From: Streptomyces sp. NRRL B-1140
Lineage (GTDB): Bacteria > Actinomycetota > Actinomycetes > Streptomycetales > Streptomycetaceae
NCBI RefSeq assembly: GCF_001280065.1
Contig: NZ_LGEA01000093.1
Location: 86,765-150,764, forward strand
Direction: 5' to 3'
DNA length: 64,000 nucleotides
A program made the translations under genes and the position numbers. Position 1 is the stretch's first letter. Each line of letters starts with the position of its first letter. Of this stretch, positions 16,583 to 27,139 are shown in pieces. Under the pieces are notes generated by a model. It was given only the letters and a program-made list of their open reading frames with translations, did no database searches and was not told the origin of the DNA.

Positions 16583-19500
16583 TTGTCGTCGCCCTCCAAG
16601 TCGCCTTCGAGTTCCAGATAGGTCGCGCGCAGGCGCTCCAGCGTCTCCGCGTCCGGCTCGGCCCACAGTCCGCGGTCGGCGGCCTCCAGCAGCCGCTCGG
16701 TGATGCCGCGCAGCGCCCAGGGGTTGGACTTCTTCATGAAGTCCCGGTTCTCCGGGTCGAAGACGTACTCGGCGCTGAGCTTCTCGTACATCCAGTCGTC
16801 CACGACCCCGGCCGTGGCGTCGTACCCGAACAGGTAGTCCACGGTCGCCGCCATCTCGAAGGCGCCCTTGTAGCCGTGCCGCCGCATGGCCGCCATCCAG
16901 CGCGGGTTGACCACCCGGGCCCGGAACACACGGTGCGTCTCCTCGCCGAGCGTGCGGGTCTTCACCTGGTCGGGGGTGGCCGAGTCGCCGACGTACGCCT
17001 CGGGGCTCTCGCCCGTGAGGTGCCGCACCATGGCGACCATGCCGCCGTGGTACTGGAAGTAGTCGTCGGCGTCGACCAGGTCGTGCTCACGGGTGTCGAC
17101 GTTCTTCGCGGCGACGGCGATCCGCTTGAACGCCGTCTCCATGTCCCCGCGCGCGGCCCGCCCGTCGAGCCCCCGCCCGTAGGCGTAGCCGCCCCACACC
17201 GCGTACACCTCGGCGAGGTCCGCGTCGGAGCGCCAGTTGCGGGCGTCGATCAGCGGCAGCAGACCCGCCCCGTACGCCCCCGGCTTGGAGCCGAAGATGC
17301 GGGCCGTGGCCCGGCGGCGGTCGCCGTGCTCGGCCGTGTCCTGGTCGGCGTGGGCCCGGACGTAGTTGGACTCGGCCGGCTCGTCCAGCTCGGCCACCGT
17401 GCGCACCGCGTCGTCGATCAGCCCCACGACGTGCGGGAACGCGTCCCGGAAGAAGCCCGAGATGCGGACCGTGACGTCGATGCGCGGCCGGCCGAGCTCC
17501 GCCAGCGGGACCACCTCGAACCCGGTCACACGCCGCGAGGCGTCGTCCCACACCGGTCGGCAGCCCAGCAGCGCCAGGATCTCGGCGATGTCGTCGCCCT
17601 GGGTGCGCATCGCCGAGGTGCCCCACACCGTCAGGCCGACGGACGTCGGGTACTCGCCGGTGTCCTGCAGATACCGCTGCACCAGCGAGTCCGCGAGCGA
17701 CTGCCCGACCTCCCAGCTCAGCCGGGACGGAATGGCCTTGGGGTCGACGGAGTAGAAGTTGCGGCCCGTCGGCAGGACGTTGACCAGCCCGCGGGTCGGC
17801 GAACCGGAGGGCCCTGCCGGGACGTAACCGCCCCTCAGCGCCCGCAGGATGTGCCCGATCTCATCGGTGGTCTTCTCCAGCCGGGGCACGACCTCGGTGC
17901 AGGCGAACTCCAGCACGGCGACCGCGTCGGGGAGTTCGGTGCCGAGGACCTCCCGGACCAGCGGCGCGCTCTCGGCAACCGCCCAGCCGCGCTCCTCCAT
18001 GCCCTCGGCGATCCGCCGGCACAGCTGCTCCAGCAGGTCGATCGCGTCGGCGGCGCTGCGGGCCGGGCCGTCCACCAGGTCCGTCAGCTCCACCGGCACC
18101 TTCACCGGAGCGCCCGGCTCGGCCAGCAGCTCCTTCTCCACCAGCCCGAAGTGCCGCGCCAGCGACGCCCTCAGGCCCGGCAGCGCGTTGGCCTGACCGC
18201 CCCACACCTGCGAGGCGCGCAGCACGGCCAGCACCAGGTTGACGCGCGGCTCACCGACCGGACCGCCGCCCAGGATGTGCAGTCCGTCGCGGATCTGCAC
18301 GTCCTTGATCTCGCACAGATAGCCGTCGATGTGCATGACGAACTCGTCGAACTCCGCGTCGTCCGGCTGCTCGTCGACGTGCAGGTCGTGGTGGAGCTCG
18401 GCCGCCTTGACCAGCGTCCAGATCTGGGCGCGCACGGTCGGGGCCTTCGCCGGGTCCAGGTCGGAGACGAGGGCGTACTCGTCGAGGAGCTGCTCCAGCT
18501 TGGCCAGGTCGCCATAGGTGTCGGCGCGGGCCATCGGCGGCACGAGGTGGTCGACGACCGTGGCGTGCCCGCGCCGTTTGGCCTGGGTGCCCTCGCCCGG
18601 GTCGTTGACGATGAACGGGTAGATCAGCGGCAGGTCCCCGAGGACCGCGTCCGGGGCGCAGCCCCCGCTGAGCCCGAGGCCCTTGCCGGGCAGCCACTCC
18701 ATGGTGCCGTGCTTGCCCATGTGCACGATGGCGTCGGCGCCGAAACTGTTCTCCAGCCACCTGTAGGCCGCCATGTAGTGGTGGGACGGCGGCATGTCCG
18801 GGTCGTGGTAGATCGCGATCGGGTTCTCGCCGAAGCCGCGCGGCGGCTGGATCATCACGACGACGTTCCCGAACTGCAGGGACGCCAGCACGATGTCGTC
18901 GCCGTCGACGTAGAGACTGCCCGGCGGCTCGCCCCACGCCTCGGTCATGGCGTCCTTCAGCTCCGGGTCGAGCTTCTCGAACCACGCCCGGTAGTCCGCC
19001 AGCGGCACCCGCGCGGGCGCGGCGGCCAGCTGCTCCTCCGTCAGCCACTCCACGTCGTGCCCACCGGCGTTGATGAGCCGGTGGATCAGCTCGTCACCCT
19101 CGTCCGGATGCCCCTCGACGACGTACCCGGCGTCCCGCAGCGCGTCCAGCACCCGCACCGCCGACGCCGGGGTGTCCAGCCCGACCGCGTTGCCGACCCG
19201 CGAGTGCTTGGTCGGGTAGGCGGTGAAGACCAGCGCCAGCTTCTTCTCGGCGTTCTCCTTGTGCCGCAACCGCGCGTGCCGTACGGCGATGCCGGCGACG
19301 CGCCCCGCACGCTCCGGGTCGGCGACGTAGACGGGCACGTCGTCGGGGCCCTGCTCCTTGAAGGAGAACGGCACGGTGATCAGCCGCCCGTCGAACTCCG
19401 GGATGGCCACCTGCATCGCGGCGTCCATGGGGGACAGGGCGGCGTCCGAGTCGGCCCAGGCCTGCCGCGAGGACGTCAGGCACAGGCCCTGCAGCACGGG

Positions 19501-20235
19501 GATGTCCAGCTCGGCGAGCGCGCCGATGTCCCAGGCCTCCTCGTCGCCGCCCGCCGACGCCTGCGAGGCGTGGGTGCCGCCCGCGGCGAGGACGGTGGCG
19601 ACCAGGGTGTCCGCCTGCCCGAGGATCTCGTACAGGCCCGCGTCCGCACCGCGCAACGAACCGCAGTACACGGGCAGCGCGTTGGCGCCGCGCGCCTCGA
19701 TGGCGTCGCACAGGGTGTCGACGAAGGCGGTGTTGCCGCTCAGTTCGTGCGCCCGGTAGAAGAGCACGCCGACGGTCGGCCGGCCCTCCACACGGGCGCG
19801 CTCGCCGTGGACGCCGTACTCGGGCATCTTCCGCGGCTCGTCGAACCCCTCGCCCGTCAGCAGCACGGTGTCCGAGAGGAAGCGGGCGAGCTCGGTGAGG
19901 TTGTCCGGCCCGCCCTCCACGAGGTACCGCAGCGCCTCCGCGACGACACCGGCCGGGACGGACGACTCGGCCATCAGCTCCGCGTCCGGCACGGTCTCAC
20001 CGCCGAGCAGCACGGTCGGGATGCCGGAGGCCTTCAGCGCGGCGAGTCCGTCCTCCCAGGCCCGCTTGCCGCCGAGCAGCCGGACCACGGCGACGGACGC
20101 CCCGTCCAGCAGGGCCGGCAGCTCCTCCCGGACGTCCACGCGGGTCGGGTTGCCGATCCGGTAGTCGGCACCGGAGGCGGCCCGGGCCGCCAGCAGGTCC
20201 GTGTCGGCGGTCGACAACAACAACACAGTGCTCAT
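16579..20235 (-). CDS. cobN: Cobaltochelatase large subunit CobN
   Basis: This 1218-residue CobN/BchH-family protein has a normal length for CobN. It binds hydrogenobyrinate a,c-diamide and inserts Co(II) with ATP hydrolysis by the AAA+ partner. Family stretches include [18 protein letters not shown] near 175, [48 protein letters not shown] near 550, and the C-terminal [40 protein letters not shown], whose pieces are diagnostic. The ATG at 20235 was chosen over an upstream in-frame start (20298) because it begins [15 protein letters not shown] and overlaps the cobQ stop by 4 bp. Confidence 0.95.
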   Translation of the reverse strand: MSTVLLLSTADTDLLAARAASGADYRIGNPTRVDVREELPALLDGASVAVVRLLGGKRAWEDGLAALKASGIPTVLLGGETVPDAELMAESSVPAGVVAEALRYLVEGGPDNLTELARFLSDTVLLTGEGFDEPRKMPEYGVHGERARVEGRPTVGVLFYRAHELSGNTAFVDTLCDAIEARGANALPVYCGSLRGADAGLYEILGQADTLVATVLAAGGTHASQASAGGDEEAWDIGALAELDIPVLQGLCLTSSRQAWADSDAALSPMDAAMQVAIPEFDGRLITVPFSFKEQGPDDVPVYVADPERAGRVAGIAVRHARLRHKENAEKKLALVFTAYPTKHSRVGNAVGLDTPASAVRVLDALRDAGYVVEGHPDEGDELIHRLINAGGHDVEWLTEEQLAAAPARVPLADYRAWFEKLDPELKDAMTEAWGEPPGSLYVDGDDIVLASLQFGNVVVMIQPPRGFGENPIAIYHDPDMPPSHHYMAAYRWLENSFGADAIVHMGKHGTMEWLPGKGLGLSGGCAPDAVLGDLPLIYPFIVNDPGEGTQAKRRGHATVVDHLVPPMARADTYGDLAKLEQLLDEYALVSDLDPAKAPTVRAQIWTLVKAAELHHDLHVDEQPDDAEFDEFVMHIDGYLCEIKDVQIRDGLHILGGGPVGEPRVNLVLAVLRASQVWGGQANALPGLRASLARHFGLVEKELLAEPGAPVKVPVELTDLVDGPARSAADAIDLLEQLCRRIAEGMEERGWAVAESAPLVREVLGTELPDAVAVLEFACTEVVPRLEKTTDEIGHILRALRGGYVPAGPSGSPTRGLVNVLPTGRNFYSVDPKAIPSRLSWEVGQSLADSLVQRYLQDTGEYPTSVGLTVWGTSAMRTQGDDIAEILALLGCRPVWDDASRRVTGFEVVPLAELGRPRIDVTVRISGFFRDAFPHVVGLIDDAVRTVAELDEPAESNYVRAHADQDTAEHGDRRRATARIFGSKPGAYGAGLLPLIDARNWRSDADLAEVYAVWGGYAYGRGLDGRAARGDMETAFKRIAVAAKNVDTREHDLVDADDYFQYHGGMVAMVRHLTGESPEAYVGDSATPDQVKTRTLGEETHRVFRARVVNPRWMAAMRRHGYKGAFEMAATVDYLFGYDATAGVVDDWMYEKLSAEYVFDPENRDFMKKSNPWALRGITERLLEAADRGLWAEPDAETLERLRATYLELEGDLEGDDK

Positions 20236-21740
20236 GCGGGTGCTCCCGGTGGAATGAAGGGCAGTCCTTGCGGCGCGCCGGACTCGATGAGCCGCCACAG
20301 CGCGTCGGTGTCCGCGTGCTGTTCGATCAGGTCGCCGAGCCGGTCGAGCTGCTCCTCGCGCAGCGCGGCGAACGAGGTGTCCGGCGCGGGCACGAAGCGG
20401 CGGCCCGCGGCGGCCGCCACCTCGCGCAGGAAGGCCCGCCGGAAGCCGTCCGACTCCAGCGAACCGTGCCAGTGCGTGCCCCAGGTCTGGCCGACCCGGC
20501 AGCCGTCCAGGAAGGGTTGTCCGCCGACGACGTCGGCGACCCCGTGGTGGATCTCGTAGCCCTCGACGTGTTCCCCGAGGGCCTCGCCGGCCGGTCTGGT
20601 GAGGGTCTTCTCGCGGGCGAACCGCACCCGCACGGGCAGGATCCCGAGCCCGTCGACGTGCCCCCTGCGGCTCTCCACGTCGTCCTCGATGTGCTCGCCG
20701 AGGATCTGGAAGCCGCCGCAGATACCGAGCACGGGCCGCTGTTCGGCGGCCCTGCGGACCAGGGCGTCGGCGAGCCCGCGCTCCCGCAGCCAGTCCAGCG
20801 CGCGGACCGTGCCGCGGGTGCCGGGCACGACGACGAGGTCGGCGTCGGCCAGTTCCTCCGGCCGGTCCACGAACCGCACCACGACGCCCGGTTCGGCGGC
20901 CAGCGCGTCCACGTCGGTGAAGTTGGACATCAGCGGCACGGCGCAGACCGCGACGCGCAGCACGTCCTCGCCGACCGGCGGCGCGACGACGGACTCCCGC
21001 ACCGCCCCCCGCAGGGAGACCCTGAGGCCGTCCTCCTCGTCGATCCCGAGCCCGTGCCGGAACGGCAGCACGCCGTACGTCTTGCGCCCCGTGAGGCCGT
21101 GCAGCATGTCCAGACCCGGCTCCAGCAGGGAGACGTCCCCGCGGAACTTGTTGACGAGGAACCCGGCTACACAGGCCTGGTCCTCGGGCGACAGCAGCGC
21201 CACCGTCCCGAAGAACGAGGCGAACACCCCTCCCCGGTCGATGTCGCCGACGACGAGCACGGGCAGCCCGGCGTTCCGGGCGATCCCCATGTTCACGATG
21301 TCCGTCCGCCGCAGATTGATCTCGGCGGGAGAACCGGCACCCTCACAGATCACCGCGTCATACGTGCCCCGCAACTGCTCCAGACAGTCCAGCACCGTCC
21401 CGAGCAGCCGCTGCTGCCGGCCACCGTGGTAGCCACGCGCGCTCATCTCCCCGACCGGCTTGCCCAGCAGCACGACCTGGCTGCTCTGCTCGCCACCGGG
21501 CTTGAGCAGCACCGGGTTCATCAGCGCGGTCGGCTCGATGCGGCAGGCCTGCGCCTGCATGGCCTGCGCCCGGCCGATCTCGGCCCCCTCCGTCGTCACG
21601 AAGGAGTTCAGGGACATGTTCTGCGCCTTGAAGGGCGCGACCTTGACGCCTTGGCGCACCAGCCACCGGCAGATCCCGGCGGTCACGACGCTCTTGCCGG
21701 CGTCGGAGGTGGTACCGGCGACGAGAAGCCCACCGCTCAT
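20232..21740 (-). CDS. cobQ: Cobyric acid synthase CobQ
   Basis: This 502-residue ATP- and glutamine-dependent amidase amidates the b, d, e and g side chains. The N-terminal domain has [23 protein letters not shown] (P-loop-like) at the start, [24 protein letters not shown], and [13 protein letters not shown]. The glutaminase domain shows [17 protein letters not shown] and [17 protein letters not shown], with the nucleophile cysteine near residue 340, then [11 protein letters not shown] at 21740 follows the cbiB stop by 1 bp. The stop overlaps the cobN start by 4 bp. Confidence 0.96.
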   Translation of the reverse strand: MSGGLLVAGTTSDAGKSVVTAGICRWLVRQGVKVAPFKAQNMSLNSFVTTEGAEIGRAQAMQAQACRIEPTALMNPVLLKPGGEQSSQVVLLGKPVGEMSARGYHGGRQQRLLGTVLDCLEQLRGTYDAVICEGAGSPAEINLRRTDIVNMGIARNAGLPVLVVGDIDRGGVFASFFGTVALLSPEDQACVAGFLVNKFRGDVSLLEPGLDMLHGLTGRKTYGVLPFRHGLGIDEEDGLRVSLRGAVRESVVAPPVGEDVLRVAVCAVPLMSNFTDVDALAAEPGVVVRFVDRPEELADADLVVVPGTRGTVRALDWLRERGLADALVRRAAEQRPVLGICGGFQILGEHIEDDVESRRGHVDGLGILPVRVRFAREKTLTRPAGEALGEHVEGYEIHHGVADVVGGQPFLDGCRVGQTWGTHWHGSLESDGFRRAFLREVAAAAGRRFVPAPDTSFAALREEQLDRLGDLIEQHADTDALWRLIESGAPQGLPFIPPGAPA

Positions 21741-21741
21741 G

Positions 21742-22695
21742 TCATGTCCCCCTGTTCGATGACCGGGCGCTCATCAGCAACCGCAGACCGGCGCACGCTC
21801 CGAGCGCGAGCCAGGTGACGCGCTTCGACAGCCGCACGGCCCGTTCGACGTCGTGCGTGCCGACGGCACGCCCTTGCGTGTTCAGCACGGGCCGGTGCTC
21901 CACCCGCCCGCCGTAGGAGAGGGTCCCGCCGAGCCGCACCCCGAGCGCCCCCGCGAACGAGGCCTCCACGGGCCCGGCGTTGGGACTCGGATGCTTCGCC
22001 GCGTCGGTCCGCCAGGCCCGCACGGCCCCCCGCGGGTCCGGCCCGGCCAGGGTGGCGAGCACTGCGGTCAGCCGCGCTCCCGGCCACCCCGCGAGGTCGT
22101 CCAGCCGCGCGGAGGCCCATCCGTAGCGGCGGTAACGGGCCGACTTGTGCCCGACCATGGCGTCCAGGGTGTTGACGGCCCGGAAGCCGAGCAGCCCCGG
22201 CACTCCGCCGACGGCCCCCCACACCAGCGCCCCCACCACCGCGTCGGAGGTGTTCTCGGCGACGGACTCGACCACGGCCCGGGCCATGCCGTCGGCGCCG
22301 AGGGCCTGCGGGTCCCGGCCGCACAGGTGCGGCAGCCGTGCCCGGGCCGCTTCGACGTCCCCGGCCTCCAGGGCACGCCCGATGGTCCGCGCCTCCCGGG
22401 CGAGTGAAGTCCCCCCGACGACGGCCCAGGTGGCGGCTCCGGTCAGGGCGACGGAGGCGACGGGGGAGGTCCGCACGGCACGCGCGGCGACGGATCCGAG
22501 GGCGACGGCCCCTCCGGCACACACGGCGGTGTGCAGCGCGCCCCACCCGCGGTGGTCCCGCCACAGCACCCGTTCCACGGCACCCGCGGCCCGTCCGAAC
22601 GCGGCGACCGGATGCCCCCGGCGAGGATCACCGAGCAGCAGGTCACCGATCAGACCGGCGGCGGCGCCGTACGCGAAGACGCGACCGGCACCCAT
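21742..22695 (-). CDS. cbiB: Adenosylcobinamide-phosphate synthase CbiB/CobD
   Basis: This 317-residue integral membrane protein attaches aminopropanol phosphate to adenosylcobyric acid. The N-terminal [22 protein letters not shown] is the family's opening motif. [45 protein letters not shown] sits around 140-185. [15 protein letters not shown] and [21 protein letters not shown] are also characteristic. It is the first long gene of the operon, downstream of the cobalamin riboswitch. The ATG at 22695 has only a poor Shine-Dalgarno, and a short ORF ends 4 nt before it, so coupling is possible (see findings). Confidence 0.94.
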   Translation of the reverse strand: MGAGRVFAYGAAAGLIGDLLLGDPRRGHPVAAFGRAAGAVERVLWRDHRGWGALHTAVCAGGAVALGSVAARAVRTSPVASVALTGAATWAVVGGTSLAREARTIGRALEAGDVEAARARLPHLCGRDPQALGADGMARAVVESVAENTSDAVVGALVWGAVGGVPGLLGFRAVNTLDAMVGHKSARYRRYGWASARLDDLAGWPGARLTAVLATLAGPDPRGAVRAWRTDAAKHPSPNAGPVEASFAGALGVRLGGTLSYGGRVEHRPVLNTQGRAVGTHDVERAVRLSKRVTWLALGACAGLRLLMSARSSNRGT

Positions 22696-22699
22696 GGGC

Positions 22700-22759
22700 T
22701 CAGCCGGCCTTGGGGGCGGGCAGGGGTGGGGTGTTGAACCTCGATCGGCAGCCGCGCAT
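22700..22759 (-). CDS. Possible 19-residue leader ORF between the riboswitch and cbiB
   Basis: ATG at 22759 to TGA at 22700 reads MRGCRSRFNTPPLPAPKAG, ending 4 nt before the cbiB ATG. A GAGGA stretch lies about 11 nt upstream of the ATG. It is too short for codon statistics and may be chance. I list it because cbiB itself lacks a clear ribosome-binding site and could be translated by coupling. Confidence 0.3.
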   Translation of the reverse strand: MRGCRSRFNTPPLPAPKAG

Positions 22760-22799
22760 GGCGATGTGTGTCCTCACTCAGGGTGTCCACGCCCTGGTT

Positions 22800-22940
22800 C
22801 GACGAGACCGGCGGTGAGAGTTCCTGGCTCCCGGGGATCGCTACCCCGGTGACAGTGGCGGGACCGCGCCGGACTCGCACCGGCTTCCTCTCCTGCCGCC
22901 GTACTGGCCCCGGCAGTCCACCACGGCCGGGAACCGCCGT
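22800..22940 (-). ncRNA. Cobalamin riboswitch controlling the B12 operon
   Basis: Read on the minus strand, 22887-22868 is GAAGCCGGTGCGAGTCCGGC, followed by GCGGTCCCGCCACTGT (22867-22852). Next comes the B12-box-like AGCCAGGAACTCTCACCGCC at 22829-22810. These are the conserved GxGAAGxxGGTGxxAxTCC, GCCACTG and AGyCAGGA..CCGCC elements of the cobalamin aptamer. CGGCGG near 22937 can pair with CCGCCG near 22810 to close P1. The aptamer ends about 110 nt before the cbiB ATG. B12 binding is expected to shut off the 13-gene operon. The exact ends are approximate. Confidence 0.93.
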
Positions 22941-22955
22941 CAACTTGCCGTTGAC
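22939..22955. promoter_or_regulatory. GTCAAC-5-GTTGAC inverted repeat just upstream of the riboswitch
   Basis: This is a perfect 6-bp inverted repeat with a 5-bp spacer at the 5' edge of the aptamer. It could be a protein operator in the operon promoter, a -35-like TTGAC element, or part of a 5' RNA stem. I cannot separate these from sequence. Confidence 0.35.
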
Positions 22956-23008
22956 CTGCGCGGGGAGAGTGTGGAGAACCCCACATCGCCCCCGCCCTCA
23001 CATGACGA

Positions 23009-23044
23009 CCGGGCGGCACGGGACCGAAGTCCCGTACCGCCCGG
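23009..23044 (-). terminator. Strong hairpin terminator of the pit operon
   Basis: CCGGGCGG/CCGCCCGG (8 bp) encloses ACGGGAC/GTCCCGT (7 bp) with one internal mismatch and a CGAA tetraloop. It lies 29 nt after the stop of the 73-residue membrane protein and separates the pit operon from the B12 operon on the same strand. Confidence 0.75.
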
Positions 23045-23072
23045 CGGACACGACGTGCGATCGGTCGGGCCG

Positions 23073-23294
23073 TCAGGCCACGATCAGATAGATCCCGTAC
23101 CCCACGGCCGCCGCACACGCCGCGAAGCACGCGTACGCGCCGGTGACGGCGAGGCTCGCGGACCCGCCCTGCGCCACCGCCCGCTCGCGGCGCGACAGGC
23201 CGGTGATGCCGAGGGTGAACAGGCCGACGAGGGCCACGGTGACCACAAGGCTGACGCCGAAGACGGAGCCGAGGGCCGCCCAGTCGATCTTCAT
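23073..23294 (-). CDS. Small two-helix membrane protein downstream of pit
   Basis: This 73-residue protein has two hydrophobic helices, about residues 7-32 (ALGSVFGVSLVVTVALVGLF and on) and 48-73 (VTGAYACFAACAAAVGYGIYLIV). A short basic loop, SRRERAVAQGG, separates them. It follows the Pit permease by 32 bp on the same strand and precedes a strong terminator, so it belongs to that operon. I know of no assigned function. A role in phosphate transport or permease stability is only suggested by position. Confidence 0.75.
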   Translation of the reverse strand: MKIDWAALGSVFGVSLVVTVALVGLFTLGITGLSRRERAVAQGGSASLAVTGAYACFAACAAAVGYGIYLIVA

Positions 23295-23326
23295 CTCAGT
23301 AACTCTTCCCTGTAACCGGTGGCGGG

Positions 23327-24589
<1,263 letters not shown>

Positions 24590-24621
24590 TTACCCAGGCA
24601 ATCGTTCGAGGTTGTTGGCTC

Positions 24622-24658
24622 GATGAACGTAGGGAACCTGGGTGAACGGAAGATGAAC
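24622..24658 (-). promoter_or_regulatory. PHO-box-like direct repeats upstream of pit
   Basis: On the minus strand the repeats read GTTCATC (24658), GTTCACC (24647), GTTCCC (24637) and GTTCATC (24628). The first two are 11 bp apart, the canonical PHO-box period, and later steps are 10 and 9 bp. GTTCACC matches the PhoP consensus unit. They lie 33-69 bp upstream of the pit ATG. Confidence 0.75.
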
Positions 24659-24874
24659 TGGGAGGGGCGCAGGGGTGACCGCAACAGGGGGCCGGCATTC
24701 CGCCCCGTACCGGCCCTCCTGGGCCCGGGGGCCGGCTACCGGGGGCGAGCCACTTCACCCCTTCGGGTGACCCGTCGAAGAGGCACCGGTCACCCGCCGG
24801 GGGCGCCGCCGTCGTTGTGTACGAAATACCCCGCTTCCGCGGCGCACCGAGGCGCCGCCTGGCAGGATCGCGGC

Positions 24875-25657
24875 ATGGCTGAGCAGCGGGGCGACGAGCG
24901 GAGCACGGCGGACGTGCGGGGGAGCACGGGGGTGCGGGGGAGCGCACAGGGGCTGGGGCGCGCCGAGGGACTGGGGAGCGTGGGTCCGGGGGAGTCACGC
25001 CGCGGGGCCGCGCGACCCGAGGAGGCCCGCGCCTGGGACGACCTCGTCACGACGGCCCGCCGGACGGTCTCCGACGGACTCGTCGTCGGCACGTCCGGCA
25101 ACGTCTCGGTGCGCGTCGGGGACACCGTCCTGGTCACGCCGTCCGGCGTCCCCTACGACCGGCTGACGCCCGACGACGTGACCGGCGTCGACCTCGACGG
25201 CCGGCAGGTCCTCGGCACCCTCGTCCCGACCAGCGAGCTGCCCATGCACCTCGCCGTCTATCGCACGACCGGCGCACTGGCCGTCGTGCACACCCACGCC
25301 GTGCACGCGACGGCCGTCTCGACGCTCGTGACCGAGCTCCCGCTGATCCACTACATGGCCGCCGCGCTCGGCGGCCCCGTCCGGGTCGCCCCGTACGCCC
25401 CCTACGGCAGCGACGAGTTGGCCGAGAACACGCTCCGGGCCCTCTCCGGCCGCTCCGGGTGCCTCCTCCAGAACCATGGCACCCTCACCCACGGAAGCAC
25501 CCTCGCCCAGGCGTACGACCGCACCGCCCAGCTGGAGTGGATGTGCCGCCTGTGGCTCACCGCCTCCTCGGTGCCCGGACTGACCCCGAGCCTGCTGTCC
25601 CGGGAGCAGCTGACGGAGGTGGAGGAGCGCCTGCGCGGCTACGGCCAGCGCGGCTGA
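24875..25657 (+). CDS. Class II aldolase/adducin family protein
   Basis: This 260-residue fuculose-1-phosphate-aldolase-like protein has a 45-residue low-complexity N-terminal extension (Gly/Arg/Ser-rich) before the domain begins at AWDDLVTTARRTVSDGLVVGTSGNVSVRVGD. Zinc ligands fit SELPMHLAVYR (Glu acid/base region), HTHAVHATAVS (His-x-His) and LLQNHGTLTHG (third His). Members split phosphorylated deoxy-sugars or related hydroxy-acids; the substrate is unknown. The ATG at 24875 is chosen because the same frame upstream is noise, though a start inside the extension cannot be excluded. It is divergent from pit. Confidence 0.85.
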   Translation: MAEQRGDERSTADVRGSTGVRGSAQGLGRAEGLGSVGPGESRRGAARPEEARAWDDLVTTARRTVSDGLVVGTSGNVSVRVGDTVLVTPSGVPYDRLTPDDVTGVDLDGRQVLGTLVPTSELPMHLAVYRTTGALAVVHTHAVHATAVSTLVTELPLIHYMAAALGGPVRVAPYAPYGSDELAENTLRALSGRSGCLLQNHGTLTHGSTLAQAYDRTAQLEWMCRLWLTASSVPGLTPSLLSREQLTEVEERLRGYGQRG

Positions 25658-25757
25658 GCCGTCCCCACGCCCCGGTCCGCTCCGGCACCCGGCCGCGGAG
25701 CTCACCCCCGGCTCCCTCCCACTGGTCGCCCGCGCCGTCCGCCGGGACACTGGAGCC

Positions 25758-26885
25758 GTGCGCACTGCCAAAGCGACGGCCGCTGCCGTCACCGCCGTGA
25801 TCGGGGCCGGTGCCGCCGCGGTGGCCGCCGGCCGGCTCGCCAGCGACGCCGCGCTCAAGGCGCCCCCCGGCAGGCCCCTGCCCACCGAACCCCGGCTCAC
25901 CGTGCACGGCACCGCCGCCGGGCAGATCCGCCTCACCCGGGACCTCGCCGCCCTGCGCCCCGGCCGTTACGGCCTCTCCGGCGACGGCTCCCATGCCGTC
26001 GTCGGCCCCGTCCTGACCGGCGTCCAGCACCCCGCCGACACCGTCGTGCGCCGCCTGGAGAGCGTCACGCACGGCACGCTGAGGTCCGGGGACAAGGTGT
26101 GGCTCACGCCGAACGTGCATGTCGGCGACCCCGGCACGGCCCTCGGACTCGAACACGCCGACGTCGACGTCCCCGGCGAACTCGGCGCCCTGCCCGCGTG
26201 GTTCGTGCCGGGCAAGCGGACCACCTGGGTGATCGCCGTGCACGGCCTGGGCACCACCCGGGAACTGGCCCTGAACGTCATGGGGTTCCTGCACCGCAGC
26301 CACTTCCCGGTGCTCGCCCTGGCCTACCGCGGCGATCTGGGCGCGCCGCGCCCGCCCGACGGCCTGAACCACCTCGGCCAGAACGAGTGGCGCGACGTCG
26401 ACGCGGCGATCCGCCACGCCGTGCGCCACGGGGCCCGGCAGGTCGTCCTGCACGGCTGGTCCACCGGCGCCACCATGGCCCTGCACGCCGCAGCGCACTC
26501 GGAGCTGCGCGACCGTGTCAGCGGGCTCGTCCTGGACTCCCCGGTGCTCAGCTGGGAGACCACCCTGCGCGCCCTCGCCTCGGCCCGCCGCACCCCGGGC
26601 CCGCTGCTGCCCCTCGCGGTCCGCGCCGCCCAGGGCCGCACCGGTCTGAGCGGCGACCGCGCCGCGGGCACGGCCCCGGCCGACGGGCTGCGCGTCCCGG
26701 CGCTCGTCCTCCACGGGCCGGGTGACACCGTGGCCCCCTGGCAGCCGTCGCGCCGGCTCGCCGCCGCCCGCCCCGACCTGGTCGCCCTGCGCACCGTCGC
26801 CGACGCTCCGCACGGCGCCATGTGGAACGCCGACCCGGACGGCTACGAGGAGGCGCTGCGGCGCTTCCTGACGCCCCTGGTGTGA
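25758..26885 (+). CDS. Alpha/beta hydrolase with N-terminal membrane or signal segment
   Basis: This 375-residue alpha/beta-hydrolase begins with a hydrophobic Ala-rich N-terminus (residues 7-28) that could be a signal anchor. The hydrolase core starts at TTWVIAVHGLGTTRELAL. The nucleophile elbow is HGWSTGATMALH (Ser near residue 236). The acid is in LVLHGPGDTVAPW, and the histidine is in VADAPHGAMW near residue 354. It resembles the peptidase S9-like and lysophospholipase groups; the substrate is unknown. GTG at 25758 is assumed. A purine-rich GGAG sits very close to it, so a slightly downstream start is possible. Confidence 0.8.
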   Translation: MRTAKATAAAVTAVIGAGAAAVAAGRLASDAALKAPPGRPLPTEPRLTVHGTAAGQIRLTRDLAALRPGRYGLSGDGSHAVVGPVLTGVQHPADTVVRRLESVTHGTLRSGDKVWLTPNVHVGDPGTALGLEHADVDVPGELGALPAWFVPGKRTTWVIAVHGLGTTRELALNVMGFLHRSHFPVLALAYRGDLGAPRPPDGLNHLGQNEWRDVDAAIRHAVRHGARQVVLHGWSTGATMALHAAAHSELRDRVSGLVLDSPVLSWETTLRALASARRTPGPLLPLAVRAAQGRTGLSGDRAAGTAPADGLRVPALVLHGPGDTVAPWQPSRRLAAARPDLVALRTVADAPHGAMWNADPDGYEEALRRFLTPLV

Positions 26886-27139
26886 CGCCTCCGGGGCGCC
26901 CGCCGCCGCGCCTCGTCCGGCGGACTTGCGTGCACCCTGCGTTCAGCCCCCCTTCGCCCTCTCGCAACCACATGTCCTCCCGCTCCTCGCGGACCGGTCG
27001 CCACGATTCCGTTTAGCGTCGTACCACTGGCCGGTTCCCGGCCCTCGACCACTCCCGGGAGCCGGTGCGTTGGCCATCCCCGTCGCCCGCCGTGACATTC
27101 CGTTTGGGTTTTCGGACCGTCAACCGGAAGACTGCCCCC
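26886..27139. other. Gene-free stretch between the hydrolase and the HEAT-like protein
   Basis: This is 254 bp without a convincing ORF, hairpin or repeat. It is less GC-rich around 27005-27110 and probably carries the promoter of the following gene. I could not define -10 and -35 boxes. Confidence 0.5.

Noticed and set aside
16876..20559. 1227-codon plus-strand open frame opposite cobN
   Set aside because: CobN on the other strand matches its family over its full length. This frame is His/Arg/Gly-rich noise caused by third-position GC bias.
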